This document shows, in pieces, positions 1-8,939 of a stretch of 64,000 nucleotides of DNA. The notes beneath the pieces are model-generated. The model made no database searches. It saw only the letters and a list, made by a program, of their open reading frames with translations, and was not told the origin of the DNA. The first letter of the stretch is position 1; every line of letters begins with the position of its first letter. Source of the stretch: Symbiodinium natans (Eukaryota > Sar > Dinophyceae > Suessiales > Symbiodiniaceae); NCBI GenBank assembly GCA_905221605.1, contig CAJNDS010002482.1, forward strand, positions 152,501 to 216,500, written 5' to 3'. Made by a program: the position numbers and the translations under genes.

Positions 1-1282
1 CCAGTTGTCTCAGTAGCAACCTCTGCTTTCTTTGTTCTCTTGACCGGGGCCTGTCTCAAGCATCGCCATACATCGCAATACATCACAACAAGCAAGACAA
101 GAAACAAAAAACAGACACACCGGCCTCGAGCCGCTCCGCTTTGCGGCCAGATGCTCGTGCATCTTCTCCGGCTTGGCGCTGCCGAAGCCGCTGCCGCTGC
201 CGCTTGGACAATGTGGTGGCGAAGCTGCCGCTTGCAGCATCAGCGGCAACCGGTGTCTCAATGTCAGCCTCAGCCTTCTCCGCAGCTTCTTGTACCTCTC
301 ACCCAATACGCCAGGGCATGCAGACATGCCAGAGCACCAACGTTCTGAACGAAGTTGCTTCAAATGGCAATCCAGCACATCACTAAAGAGTGCTTCAAAC
401 TCAAGCTGGAGCCAAACTAGATGAGCCGTGAACCCGAACGATGAAACCGCTTGCGAGTAGTTGAAACACAATTTTCGAAGCGCAGGTAATTCTACTACTG
501 ATGTGCTGGAATGAGGCCTTACAAAACTGCAGTTCAGGAGGCGATCTCCTGTTGGAAACTGGGAAGTTCGAAAAGATGCGAGTTGGGACCAACGCCAATG
601 CCGGGGCGATGCGGGGCTTCGCATTGAAGCGAGTGGAGGAATGGGGGGAAATGGGAGGGGGGGATGGTCCAAGCACCCCTCCGCTGCCACGGAACGAAAG
701 GCTCGCCACGCCCGTCTTCGTGACTTGCCTCAACCCTCGGCTTGATAAAACTTCGAAGAAATACCTACGGTGTCTTTTAACCGGAGCTCTTAATCCAATG
801 ATATATAATGAGAGACGAGTATTGGCGAAGGAGTTTCAAGAAGCTACAAGTAAATTTACAGGTCGCTATCTCCTTTCAAGGGATCTTCGTGACGGTGCCC
901 GTCATAAACTAAAGAGGGAGAGAAAGATGCAAGAATCCTCAATTCATAAAATCCCCAAAAATTATGGGGAAAATCCCAGTGTGTTTTGGCATCAATATAA
1001 TCCTATCTCCGTGCGGCCACACACTGAACGAATTGCTTGTAGCTCTCAGGAAATAACATGTTTTTGAGCTGTTGTAATTAGTTGTTTGCCTCCATGTCTT
1101 TCACCATTTCGCAACTTCTTAGCATTGCTGTATCTCTTGAAAGACATGGGAAAAGAAACATTTGATCTGAATATATTTACTTCTCTTGCAAGACCATAAC
1201 AGACGTCGAACTCAATTCTTTGATGTGATTTTTGCTTTGAACCCTATATCCTTTTGTAGGCTTTTGCAGGATTTAACAGGGT
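1..1282. other. host flank left of the provirus, no supported gene
   Basis: The base composition is mixed and clearly less AT-rich than the element that follows. Open frames exist on both strands, for example a 226-codon frame on the minus strand covering 10-690, but they overlap each other, show no recognisable domain and have no supporting context. Composition becomes more AT-rich after about 980. I see nothing that can be annotated as a gene. An exon of an intron-rich host gene cannot be excluded. Confidence 0.5.
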
Positions 1283-1288
1283 TTTGAT
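1283..1288. repeat. left target-site duplication (TTTGAT)
   Basis: The hexamer TTTGAT directly precedes the left inverted repeat and occurs again at 22204-22209 directly after the right inverted repeat. Six base pairs is the usual duplication length for Polintons and related integrated viruses. The left end shows an extra A before GTTAGG, so strictly symmetrical TIRs (AGTTAGG...CCTAACT) give a 5-bp TTGAT duplication. Both readings support insertion by an rve-type integrase. Confidence 0.85.
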
Positions 1289-1679
1289 AGTTAGGTCAGG
1301 GTATGCCCCACTTTTTTTTACACCCGCTCAACCCTCATTCGTTTTTTCCCTAGGGGGGGATATACGTTTTCAACATTTCAATAATTTTTTGCTCATTTTT
1401 GACATCCGATCCTCAACCGTTCCTCGCAAAAAATCTCAATAAAAAATCAATAATTTTATGATAAAAAATATTAAAAATTTCATCATAAAATTTTCCAAAA
1501 TTTTCATAAAAATAATATTTCAAAATTTTCATCATAAAAATCTTTCAAAAAATGTTTGTTGAAAAATTGCATTTTGTAAAATATCTTTGTAAAAAATCCT
1601 TGTAAAATTTGTTTCACAAATTTCAGCATAAATTTTTATCAAAATTTATTGTAAAAAATCTTTGTAAAAAATCTAAACA
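1289..1679. repeat. left terminal inverted repeat of the PLV
   Basis: The sequence starting AGTTAGGTCAGGGTATGCCC matches the reverse complement of the right end, which finishes GGGCATACCCTGACCTAACT. Identity continues inward through a run of seven G (TAGGGGGGGATATACG) and a long AT-rich tract to the AATCTAAACA block near 1679. A few mismatches exist near 1561-1600. The stop codon of the first gene (1673-1675) lies just inside the repeat. TIRs of a few hundred bp with AG/CT termini are typical of Polinton-type elements and mark the replication origins in protein-primed systems. Confidence 0.93.
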
Positions 1680-1990
1680 TATTTATCGCCCTCCTTTACA
1701 ACCTTGTAATATTCCATTGTTTCCGGTTTAGGCTGTAAAATTGCTCCTTCGTTTAATTTCTTGATATAGGCGTTTCTTTTGTTTGTATATGATGCTTCGG
1801 TATTTAAATTGCTTGTTCTGGATTTAGGTTTTTCACTAATAGCCTCAATTTTTTCTAACATCAAATCCATTTTACGATGCACCTCTGAAATCATATCATA
1901 AACCTTTTCATTAAATTCTTGCGCTTCTTCCTCCTTCGGTTTTTCTACTATGGTTTCCTCTTTAACCACCTTGGTTTTACTAACCGGCAT
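1673..1990 (-). CDS. small coiled-coil protein of unknown function
   Basis: This is a 105-residue protein starting at an ATG (1988-1990), preceded by TATA-like sequence. It is charged, rich in Lys and Glu, with a heptad-like stretch around residues 25-50 that should form a coiled coil, and a basic middle part. No family is recognised. It is the outermost gene on the left, ends inside the TIR, and follows the large replication gene in the same direction with 43 bp between them. The upstream region has a degenerate version of the early-type palindrome (TTTTAAAAAGATTTAGTTTTAAAA). A role early in infection or in binding the replication protein is possible but is only inference from position. Confidence 0.7.
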   Translation of the reverse strand: MPVSKTKVVKEETIVEKPKEEEAQEFNEKVYDMISEVHRKMDLMLEKIEAISEKPKSRTSNLNTEASYTNKRNAYIKKLNEGAILQPKPETMEYYKVVKEGDKYV

Positions 1991-2033
1991 ATATACAATA
2001 TAATATAAAAGTTTTTTTTAAAACTAAATCTTT

Positions 2034-5000
2034 TTAAAACTTTTCCTTGTCGCTCATACAGCAGTTGCACTTTTTGCAATATGCTATGCAGTTGCTTATC
2101 GTGTGAGTTTGGTCGTTAAATTTTCTTTGCGCCGTCAGGTTCGTTCTTATATTTCCGTTTATTGACGTTACATAAAAATCTACATTGCATAATTCGCACC
2201 TTCCATTCAATCTATCTAATAACCAATCTGCTGTAATATAGTTTTTATGGTCGATTTTCCTTTTAGCTTTTCTGTCTTGCTCCTTATATCCCTCTACCTT
2301 TCTTTTCAAATAGTTGTAAATACAGTTTTTATTAAAATCGTCGTCATCATCATCATATTTATAAAAGCTCACATTATTTAAATCAGTTGCCCTCGTGATC
2401 GCTGTCCATATCCAATTCTTATCTACCAAACAATGGTTGTAATCAAATATTGTTATACCTCCTTCGATGCTGGAACCTTGGACACTGTGGCAGGTATAAC
2501 AATAATTAAATATAAAATGCTTCCTCAACATATCTAACGGCAATTTTTGTATTTTCTTATCGTGCTCGTCTTCCAACACCACCATATTTTCAATGATGTT
2601 TAAAATCTTGTATTTAAAATTTACTTGAAATTTATATTCTGTTGATTTTAAATACTCTCTGCATATCATCACCTCACCTACTTCATACTCGCCCTTTCTA
2701 TTCTGCTTTTTTCTTATTTGGTTTGCTACTTCCTTGCAGGTGTCGTTCAAATATGCTACATTATTTTCGTTTAGGTTCATATCGGAAGTGTATTTGAAAT
2801 ATTTTTCTACTAACTCTCTGACCTTAATATTATTTTCAAAAATGTCAATATAAATATTTTCTAATTTTTTCCTGTCTTCCTCTTTTCTTAACCTCTTACA
2901 AACTTTCAAATAAATATTATATTTAAAAATTTTATCCACACAATTATCAGCATATTCTTCGTGCTCTTGTAAATTTGTTAATTCCGATACTGGTTTTAAT
3001 TGCTTACCATCTCCTGTTGCCACTATTATTTTATCTTGGTTGTTTTCAACAAACTCCCTAATTCTATTCAATACCCTTAAACCATTAAAATAAATCTCGT
3101 CAAACACTATAACATCATAACCGGAATAATCAAACTTTTCTAACTTCTCGTCCCCGACTGCTATGGAAAAAAACTTATTAACTGTTACCGCTTCCTTTCC
3201 GTATTTTTGGACTAGCTTATTTGTAGGACATACAAATAAAACATTCATTCCCATTCGCGCCATTTTTTCACAAATATAACTTTTTCCGGATCCTGCATAT
3301 TTTGCCCTGATCATAACGTGTTTAGCGCTAATAACTTTTTCTATGATATTTGTTGTATCATATTCGTCCTTAATTTTTATTGCTGTATTCTTGTAGATGG
3401 GGATTTTATCCAGTTCGTTCTTTTTCCTTTGATATGTTTCACTCGGCAGTTTTACTTCCTCTCCTTCTTTATTCGTTCTCCATTCTCCGATACCAGCTTT
3501 CATTTCTAATACTTCCTTTGCTTTTTCCACATCTTCGGATTTAATAACAAATGCATCTGTTTTTACACTGACTGCCTTTATAGAATTTTTCCTCAATTTA
3601 TTATAATCCTGACACATTTTAAAATTATGATCTTGAAGCAACAGCTCCTTTATGTAAATAAAACCGTTGTTTAATGTTGCCTTGTCTGAAACATTAACTA
3701 AATAATATTCCATACCTTCTTCTTCGGTTGTCTGTATTTGTATAGAAAAATCATCATTTTCTTTATCACCTTCATAAGTTGTTTCGTTTCTACATTCCAT
3801 TTCTGTTATTTTGTGAATTTTACCTCCGTGCCTTACTTGAAAATCCGATGCCTCCCTAATGTTCTTAAAGACGATGCTTTTTTGATCAGTGCTACCCGTT
3901 TTTTCCAAAAGTCCGATATTGACATTTACAATAAGTTTTTTAATCAGTTTATCCAGTTCCTCTTCGTCGCTAATATTTTTGTTCCATAATTCTTTTACAT
4001 AATCGTTATAATTTACCTCGTGAATAAAGGATGGTGTCTTATAATACAATATGTTCAGTTTATTAGTGTCAATTTGTTTCAAATATTTTCCATAAATCAG
4101 GTTATACCTCTTGTTAAACATTAAAAAGGTGCTGGGTTTTACAATTCCACAGTGGCTACAATCTTCAACGAAAAATAAAGTGTAGTCTGACATCGTGTTA
4201 AAATCCATCTCTTTAAACCATTTTCTCCAAACATCGAACTGATTGAAAACCGGCACCTGTGTAATCCCTACTAGTCTGCTTGTGTAAGCTTTGGTTATGT
4301 CAATCTCGGTTAGGTTTTTTGGTATGGAACCCTTGTCTGTGAAAAGTCCTGCTGGCGGTATGGTTTTTGCTTCGTGGTAAATTTCCAAATCCACTTTGTT
4401 ATAAAACGACTTGTGCAATGGATTAAACAGACTCTTGTTAAAATGAAACATTGCATCGTTCATATTGTTGTATGTTTTTTCGTTATCAACTGCGATACAT
4501 CCATCAGACGAGTCTTTAATCAGATTTTGGGTTTTTATTATAAAGGTGGTTTTTTTAAGTTTCATTTTTATTTGTGTTATGATGCCTGCTTGAAATCTGA
4601 TCTGTGGCTCATATCTAGCATTCACTAGTTCAAAAAATATCTCTGTCAAATTGTTTAACTCGGGCACTAAATGAATAGTTTTCGGCTCTTTATCTTTACT
4701 GACCATTTTTAAAATGTCGTGTGTGTCTCTGAACATTTTAAACTCGGGTGGCTCTTCTTTTTCGTTTAAATGGTAGTCCGTGGAGGCTTTCACCAGTGGT
4801 CTTTCTTCTTCTTCGTTTTGTTTATGTTCTATACTTTTTAGATCGTTATTTATGGTGTATATATGGCTGTTTTTTACTATGGCATAAAACGGCTTTATTC
4901 TTCGTTTGTTGTGCTCGGGCTCGTGTTTGTAAATCAGTTTGTTGAAGCTGTTGTAAATTCTAGCTGGTATTTTGAATGCCTTAAATACCTTATCCATTTC

Positions 5001-5930
5001 TTCAATACTCGCTCCATTGCTGTAAAAATCGCTTCTGCCTATAATTTCAATAATTTTTTCTCTGGTCAGTTGGTTCCTTTTGCCATAGTCCATTAAGGTA
5101 TCACGGTAAAAATCGGATAGTGAATTTATCCAACATTGATTTTCTACGTGTGTGCTATTTTCAATTGCTTGTCTCAATGTTGTTAAGTTGCTGTTAAGGT
5201 CTGTGTAAATATAGCGGTGATACATCGATACGTGTTGTATTCCATCAGTTAGGCTTTCCTTCATTATGTCAAATTTCTCACCGCTTTTACTGATTTGTTC
5301 CACCTGTTGAATTTTGATTGCATCAAAAAGATTATCGTAATGTTGCATTAGTTCTTTTACTAAATTATCAAAGTCTTTATCTTTTCTTAAAATGTCCATT
5401 ATTTCTTCAAATTCTTTATCTACCCTCCTTGGATCTTTACCTTTAAAACTTTCTTCGTCAACAAATCTAAATATTACCTTTTTGATCCAATCCTTATTAA
5501 AATCCTTTGCTTTGACAGTAGCCTGTCTTATATCAAACTTTTCTATGTAAAATTCCATTCCGAATTTTTTAAATGCTGGTTTAATGATGTTTCTAGGGTG
5601 TCGTGTTGTGTAAAGTTGAAAGTTCACCAAATAAGTATTCATACCTTTCTTTTCGGCTATTCTTTCGTTTAGTGGTTTTGACTTTTTAAGGTCTTTAATT
5701 TGTTCGTTATACTTGTCCCTCGCTTTTTCTGCTGTTCTTTTATTGGTGCTGGTAAGGTTTTTTATGAAGTTCTCGGCGGTTGCTACATTTGCAATTTTCC
5801 TATCCTTGTAAAGTGATACGATCTGATTTAGCCTGTTTTTTGTTGCTTGTGTGATTTTGTTCGCGCTATTTATTCGCTCCTGTTTCAGTTTGTTCAGTTT
5901 CCTGACGTTGCTCTCTACAAACTTGTTCAT
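2034..5930 (-). CDS. replication protein: PolB-like region fused to SF1 helicase and HNH-like Cys-rich tail
   Basis: This 1298-residue protein is the largest in the element. Residues 1-100 are a basic coiled coil. The middle part carries degenerate family-B polymerase motifs: EIDITKAYTS at about 542-551 (motif A), KLIVNVNIG near 665-673 (possible motif B) and VKTDAFVI at about 789-796 (motif C position, where only one of the two usual Asp is present). A full SF1 helicase follows: AGSGKS Walker A at 879-884, VIVFDE Walker B at 940-945, TGDGKQLKP motif III at 972-980, CHSVQGSSIEGG motif V at 1147-1158 and AITRA motif VI at 1177-1181, most like Pif1/RecD-type enzymes. An acidic run (1193-1198) precedes a tail with CELC (1245-1248) and a CIAYCKKCNCC cluster, like the zinc ligands of HNH nucleases. 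It probably drives genome replication. Whether the polymerase part is active is uncertain because motif C is altered. Confidence 0.85.
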   Translation of the reverse strand: MNKFVESNVRKLNKLKQERINSANKITQATKNRLNQIVSLYKDRKIANVATAENFIKNLTSTNKRTAEKARDKYNEQIKDLKKSKPLNERIAEKKGMNTYLVNFQLYTTRHPRNIIKPAFKKFGMEFYIEKFDIRQATVKAKDFNKDWIKKVIFRFVDEESFKGKDPRRVDKEFEEIMDILRKDKDFDNLVKELMQHYDNLFDAIKIQQVEQISKSGEKFDIMKESLTDGIQHVSMYHRYIYTDLNSNLTTLRQAIENSTHVENQCWINSLSDFYRDTLMDYGKRNQLTREKIIEIIGRSDFYSNGASIEEMDKVFKAFKIPARIYNSFNKLIYKHEPEHNKRRIKPFYAIVKNSHIYTINNDLKSIEHKQNEEEERPLVKASTDYHLNEKEEPPEFKMFRDTHDILKMVSKDKEPKTIHLVPELNNLTEIFFELVNARYEPQIRFQAGIITQIKMKLKKTTFIIKTQNLIKDSSDGCIAVDNEKTYNNMNDAMFHFNKSLFNPLHKSFYNKVDLEIYHEAKTIPPAGLFTDKGSIPKNLTEIDITKAYTSRLVGITQVPVFNQFDVWRKWFKEMDFNTMSDYTLFFVEDCSHCGIVKPSTFLMFNKRYNLIYGKYLKQIDTNKLNILYYKTPSFIHEVNYNDYVKELWNKNISDEEELDKLIKKLIVNVNIGLLEKTGSTDQKSIVFKNIREASDFQVRHGGKIHKITEMECRNETTYEGDKENDDFSIQIQTTEEEGMEYYLVNVSDKATLNNGFIYIKELLLQDHNFKMCQDYNKLRKNSIKAVSVKTDAFVIKSEDVEKAKEVLEMKAGIGEWRTNKEGEEVKLPSETYQRKKNELDKIPIYKNTAIKIKDEYDTTNIIEKVISAKHVMIRAKYAGSGKSYICEKMARMGMNVLFVCPTNKLVQKYGKEAVTVNKFFSIAVGDEKLEKFDYSGYDVIVFDEIYFNGLRVLNRIREFVENNQDKIIVATGDGKQLKPVSELTNLQEHEEYADNCVDKIFKYNIYLKVCKRLRKEEDRKKLENIYIDIFENNIKVRELVEKYFKYTSDMNLNENNVAYLNDTCKEVANQIRKKQNRKGEYEVGEVMICREYLKSTEYKFQVNFKYKILNIIENMVVLEDEHDKKIQKLPLDMLRKHFIFNYCYTCHSVQGSSIEGGITIFDYNHCLVDKNWIWTAITRATDLNNVSFYKYDDDDDDFNKNCIYNYLKRKVEGYKEQDRKAKRKIDHKNYITADWLLDRLNGRCELCNVDFYVTSINGNIRTNLTAQRKFNDQTHTISNCIAYCKKCNCCMSDKEKF

Positions 5931-5963
5931 ACTATAACCTATATATTAATATTTATATATTAT

Positions 5964-5992
5964 TTTTTCTTTAAACCATTTTTAAAGAAAAA
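5964..5992 (-). promoter_or_regulatory. palindromic early-type promoter element upstream of the replication gene
   Basis: A perfect inverted repeat with 12-bp arms (TTTTTCTTTAAA / TTTAAAGAAAAA) around a 5-bp loop (AATGG in gene sense) ends 33 bp before the start codon. TATATAAATATTAATATATA lies between. The same element occurs at 7496-7524, 8119-8147 and 21098-21126, always in the same orientation relative to the downstream gene. It could be a transcription-factor site or an RNA hairpin in the leader. Confidence 0.7.
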
Positions 5993-6021
5993 TTTTTATA
6001 ATAAAATTTCTATATATTTTT

Positions 6022-6939
6022 TTAAAGTTTTAAAAGTTCAAATCTTAAATATGGTCGGCTGTTGCCCTTTACATAAAAATTACTTTGGTTGTTCCTTTCC
6101 TCTATTCTTTCTACTTCATATGTTTCCTTGCTCCATAAACTGACCCTTTCTTTTTCTCCAATTTTCCTTTTCCTGTAAATTTTAACTTTACTGCCCACCG
6201 ATATCTCGGGATACTTTCGGGTTCTGGTTGCTTGTCTGGTCATATTTTGTTTTGCCTTCAATTCGTTCTTTTCCTTCATTGCTTCCTTCGGTGTCATTTT
6301 TATAGCTGAATGTTCCATTTTGTTATTGTATGTTAGTAAAATTTCAAAAATATAATCTGTCCATTGGATATTATTTTTTCCCTTCTTTTCGTCGGCTTCA
6401 ACTCTTTTATAAAGCATATCCTTAAATGTTCTAATGGCTCGTTCACTAAAATTAGCGTGTGCTCTGGTTCTATGGTGCTGTATACCTTCATCGTTCAAAT
6501 ATTTTTGTATAGCTTCCTTCTGCAATGCCCCCTCATCATCGGTATAAAGTATTTTTGGCTTTCCTCCCATTTTGTTAAAGCCCTCTATAATTCCTGATGC
6601 TATGTTTGCTTCGTTCTTGTTTTTAATCGGGACTACCACCATAAACCGACTAAACACATCAATCATTATCGCCCCGATGTTGAATTTTTGATTTTTAAGG
6701 TCATTTATAAAAAACAAATCAAATTGAAATTCGTAAAAAGGTTCTGGCGCTATAAATGTGTTTCTTCCTCTTATCTGCTTCTTCTGTTCAACATTTTCTC
6801 TAAAAAAATTATCAACGTCTGCCATTGTAATAGTTTTATCTTTCTCTCTTGCATCTTTCAATGTCTGCTTTTTGCTTCCGAAACCTGCCCTATCATAATA
6901 AACATCGTTCATTATAGAATTCTTTTTATTATCGCCCAT
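6022..6939 (-). CDS. retroviral-type (rve) integrase
   Basis: This 305-residue protein inserts the element into host DNA by a DD(E) strand-transfer reaction on the terminal repeats. The catalytic acidic residues are visible: Asp74 in FQFDLFF, Asp134 in LYTDDEGAL and Glu166 in ANFSERAIRTFK. The Asp-Glu spacing is slightly below the classical 35 residues. A basic C-terminal part (from about 240) with a VKIYRKRK segment resembles the SH3-like or chromo-like tails of Polinton integrases. No clear N-terminal zinc finger is seen. The ATG at 6937-6939 is chosen because the open frame upstream begins only with TTG and would overlap the preceding gene, whose stop is 20 bp away. It probably shares a transcript with that gene. 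Confidence 0.92.
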   Translation of the reverse strand: MGDNKKNSIMNDVYYDRAGFGSKKQTLKDAREKDKTITMADVDNFFRENVEQKKQIRGRNTFIAPEPFYEFQFDLFFINDLKNQKFNIGAIMIDVFSRFMVVVPIKNKNEANIASGIIEGFNKMGGKPKILYTDDEGALQKEAIQKYLNDEGIQHHRTRAHANFSERAIRTFKDMLYKRVEADEKKGKNNIQWTDYIFEILLTYNNKMEHSAIKMTPKEAMKEKNELKAKQNMTRQATRTRKYPEISVGSKVKIYRKRKIGEKERVSLWSKETYEVERIEERNNQSNFYVKGNSRPYLRFELLKL

Positions 6940-6958
6940 AATAAGAAGAATTAGAATA

Positions 6959-7474
6959 TTATTTATCAAATATTTGTTTTAAAAATTTTATCATATAATC
7001 GCTGTCTATCTTATCCAAAAACTGTTGAAAATAATCACTGAAAAATCTAACAGCCACTTCTTCTAGTTCTATTGTGGGTGGCTTTTTTAAATACGATTTC
7101 ATATTTGTATTTATTCTGTATTCTAGGTCTATATATCGGGTTGTTTTTATTAAAACTTTAAGCTCTTTGTTGTTTTGAATCACGAAAGCATCATATCTTA
7201 AATGTCTCAAAAAAGACAACGTAAAGCGATTTATGTATTTTTTTAGAGGTTTGTCTCGTAGCATTTCCTTACAATGTTGAACCGTCCGAGGAAAACTAAA
7301 AGCAGGTAGTTTCTTCATTGTTGTTTTGAATCTCACAGCATTTTCTCTTCCGTCGCACCCCTTGCACCTTGTAAAAGGACTGATTAAGACACCGACCTCA
7401 TTATGTAAAACCTGCTGACCTAAAAGTCGTGCAGTGACATTTTGCTCGGCGCACCTCTCACATACAAAACCCAT
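6959..7474 (-). CDS. zinc-ribbon family protein, paralogue 1
   Basis: This is a 171-residue protein of unknown function. The N-terminus has C5-x2-C8 and C37-x2-C40, a four-cysteine zinc-ribbon pattern with 28 residues between the pairs. The same pattern and similar flanking residues (QQVL, SPFTRCKGC) occur in the genes at 7555-8100 and 21152-21748, so the three are paralogues. The rest is helical and basic with no known domain. The ATG at 7472-7474 sits 21 bp downstream of the shared palindromic promoter element. Early expression and nucleic-acid or protein binding are inferences. The integrase follows in the same direction 20 bp after its stop. Confidence 0.75.
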   Translation of the reverse strand: MGFVCERCAEQNVTARLLGQQVLHNEVGVLISPFTRCKGCDGRENAVRFKTTMKKLPAFSFPRTVQHCKEMLRDKPLKKYINRFTLSFLRHLRYDAFVIQNNKELKVLIKTTRYIDLEYRINTNMKSYLKKPPTIELEEVAVRFFSDYFQQFLDKIDSDYMIKFLKQIFDK

Positions 7475-7495
7475 ATATATAATACTATATAAAAG

Positions 7496-7524
7496 TTTTT
7501 CTTTAAACCATTTTTAAAGAAAAA
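7496..7524 (-). promoter_or_regulatory. palindromic early-type promoter element, copy 2
   Basis: Perfect 12-bp arms at 7496-7507 and 7513-7524 enclose a CCATT loop (AATGG in gene sense). It is followed toward the gene by TTTTATATAG and TATTATATATATG, with the ATG 21 bp from the palindrome. It is identical in arms and loop to the copies at 5964 and 8119. Confidence 0.7.
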
Positions 7525-7554
7525 TTTTTATAATATTTTTTTTAAAAATATTTT

Positions 7555-8100
7555 TTATAAAAATAAAATTTTGTAAAGTATATTATTTATTTTTTGCCCT
7601 TTTTCATTACCAAAACTTTTGAGAAAAATATTGCAAAAGAAATTATATGCTACAATGTTTAAATTCAAATCATCGTCACGACTTCGTCCTGAGAGCGAAC
7701 TTCGTTCGCTGTCACCGACTTTTCTGTTTTTTCTTTTCTGTATCATCTTTTTTATTTCATTCTCGGCTTCTATTCTGTATCTGTCCAATGGTTTATGTCC
7801 ATATGTTAAACAGTGTCCGACATATCTGATATACCCCATTGATTCTTTATTTATATGTTTGTTTATGTTTTTGTCATTGATTTCCTCCTTTATTTTTTGC
7901 ATCCTCCTATTATAATGGAGGATGCTCCAATATACCGAGTTGAATGTTTCACGAAACATTTTCATATTAATGTTTTCGTCGCATTTTTCGCAACGATTAA
8001 AAGAATTGACTAAATCAAAAAGGTCTTTTCGTAAAACTTGGTCACATAAAAGTTTTATGGTGTTTTGTTGGTCGGTGCACCCTTGGCATCTACATAACAT
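7555..8100 (-). CDS. zinc-ribbon family protein, paralogue 2
   Basis: This is a 181-residue protein whose N-terminus repeats the C-x2-C...C-x2-C layout of its neighbour (C5, C8, C37, C40) with conserved QVLRKDLFDLVNSFNRCEKC context. A basic, Ser/Arg-rich linker around residues 125-145 is followed by a hydrophobic C-terminal segment. No enzymatic motif is visible. The start ATG (8098-8100) is 18 bp from a third perfect copy of the palindromic promoter. It probably arose by tandem duplication with the gene at 6959-7474. The function is unknown. Confidence 0.75.
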   Translation of the reverse strand: MLCRCQGCTDQQNTIKLLCDQVLRKDLFDLVNSFNRCEKCDENINMKMFRETFNSVYWSILHYNRRMQKIKEEINDKNINKHINKESMGYIRYVGHCLTYGHKPLDRYRIEAENEIKKMIQKRKNRKVGDSERSSLSGRSRDDDLNLNIVAYNFFCNIFLKSFGNEKGQKINNILYKILFL

Positions 8101-8118
8101 ATATTATAATATAGAAAG

Positions 8119-8147
8119 TTTTTCTTTAAACCATTTTTAAAGAAAAA
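8119..8147 (-). promoter_or_regulatory. palindromic early-type promoter element, copy 3
   Basis: Arms at 8119-8130 and 8136-8147 are perfect complements around a CCATT loop. The sequence toward the gene reads CTTTCTATATTATAATATATG, ending in the start codon of the gene at 7555-8100. Confidence 0.7.
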
Positions 8148-8187
8148 TTTTTATAATAAAATTTTTATATATTTTTTAATTTTTTAC

Positions 8188-8380
8188 TCCAATCCACCTT
8201 GCAGGTGGAAGCCAATCCACCTTACAGGGGGAACCCAATCCACCTTGCAGGTGGAAGCCAATCCACCTTATAGGTGGATTGGAGGCTCCTTCGTTTTTTA
8301 ATGCTTCCACCTTACAGGGTTTTCCAATCCACCTATAAGGTGGAAGGGTTATTTTTTTTTCACCTTTGCAGGGTGGAAAC
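8188..8380. repeat. cluster of short GC-rich hairpin repeats
   Basis: A unit of about 23 bp, CCAATCCACCTTGCAGGTGG plus AAG, is repeated with small changes (TTGCAGG, TTACAGG, TTATAGG) at least six times, partly in inverted orientation. Each unit can fold as CCACCT-N3-AGGTGG. The cluster lies in the gap between the gene ending at 8391 and the promoter of the gene at 7555-8100. Its GC content contrasts with the AT-rich element around it. It could be a terminator cluster, a recombination or replication site, or a foreign mini-element. Confidence 0.75.
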
Positions 8381-8390
8381 CTTACAATAT

Positions 8391-8831
8391 TTAATTATTT
8401 TGATTTTCATCGCCTTGTTCTTTACCTTCGGTTTTTTCCTGTTTTTCCTTCTTGTCCTTCTTTTCCTTCTTTTCCTTCTTTTCTTTCTTTTCTTTCTTTT
8501 CCTCTTTTTCCTCTTTTTCCTTCTTTTCCTTTTTTAAAGGCTTCAACATTACAACATCATCTAGTGAATGTTTATTGTAAGCGCTAGTTTTAACAGCTGT
8601 TTTAGTTTCGGTAAGCTCCAAATTATTCATTATGTCAATGTTCTTATCGTTTAAGATTTTGTCCAAAGCCTTTCTCTTGTTATACTGTCTCGCGCTTTCT
8701 CTTTTTCCTTCGCTGAAACCTTCCTCTGTTCTTCTTTTATGATAATACAGTTTTTGATATAAGGCGAGCTGTTGTTTAATGTCTTCCAGTGTCAATTTGT
8801 TTAACATTTGTTCCAATGTTGTATGTTCCAT
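8391..8831 (-). CDS. Lys/Glu-rich tail protein of unknown function
   Basis: This is a 146-residue protein with an N-terminal helical part (residues 1-90) and a long low-complexity C-terminal tract of Lys and Glu (about 100-135) coded by repeated TTTTCCTTC on the plus strand. No family is recognised. The highly charged tail suggests a nucleic-acid-binding or nucleolar-type protein, which is inference. The ATG at 8829-8831 has a TATATATTATAGTATATATG context and an imperfect version of the early-type palindrome 26 bp upstream. It is transcribed leftward like the neighbouring genes. Confidence 0.7.
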   Translation of the reverse strand: MEHTTLEQMLNKLTLEDIKQQLALYQKLYYHKRRTEEGFSEGKRESARQYNKRKALDKILNDKNIDIMNNLELTETKTAVKTSAYNKHSLDDVVMLKPLKKEKKEKEEKEEKKEKKEKKEKKEKKDKKEKQEKTEGKEQGDENQNN

Positions 8832-8856
8832 ATATACTATAATATATATAATAATA

Positions 8857-8880
8857 TTTCTTTAAAACAATTTTAAGAAA
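8857..8880 (-). promoter_or_regulatory. imperfect copy of the early-type palindrome
   Basis: ATTTCTTTAAAACAATTTTAAGAAA resembles the perfect palindromes at 5964, 7496 and 8119 but with shortened, imperfect arms and a changed loop. It lies 26 bp from the ATG of the gene at 8391-8831, with a long TATATA run between. Confidence 0.5.
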
Positions 8881-8939
8881 ATTTTTCTATATATTTTTTT
8901 TATAAATATTTTTTTAATTTCATATTTACAACAAATTGT

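Noticed and set aside
10-690. 226-codon minus-strand frame in the left flank
   Set aside because: No domain, no conserved motif and overlapping frames on the other strand; not enough to call a gene.
2800-5200. OTU-like protease in the replication protein (NQCWINSL, about residues 264-271)
   Set aside because: The short similarity to a Cys-protease box is not supported by a following His motif at convincing spacing.
8188-8380. CRISPR-like array
   Set aside because: Repeats are contiguous hairpins without unique spacers, and the genome is eukaryotic.
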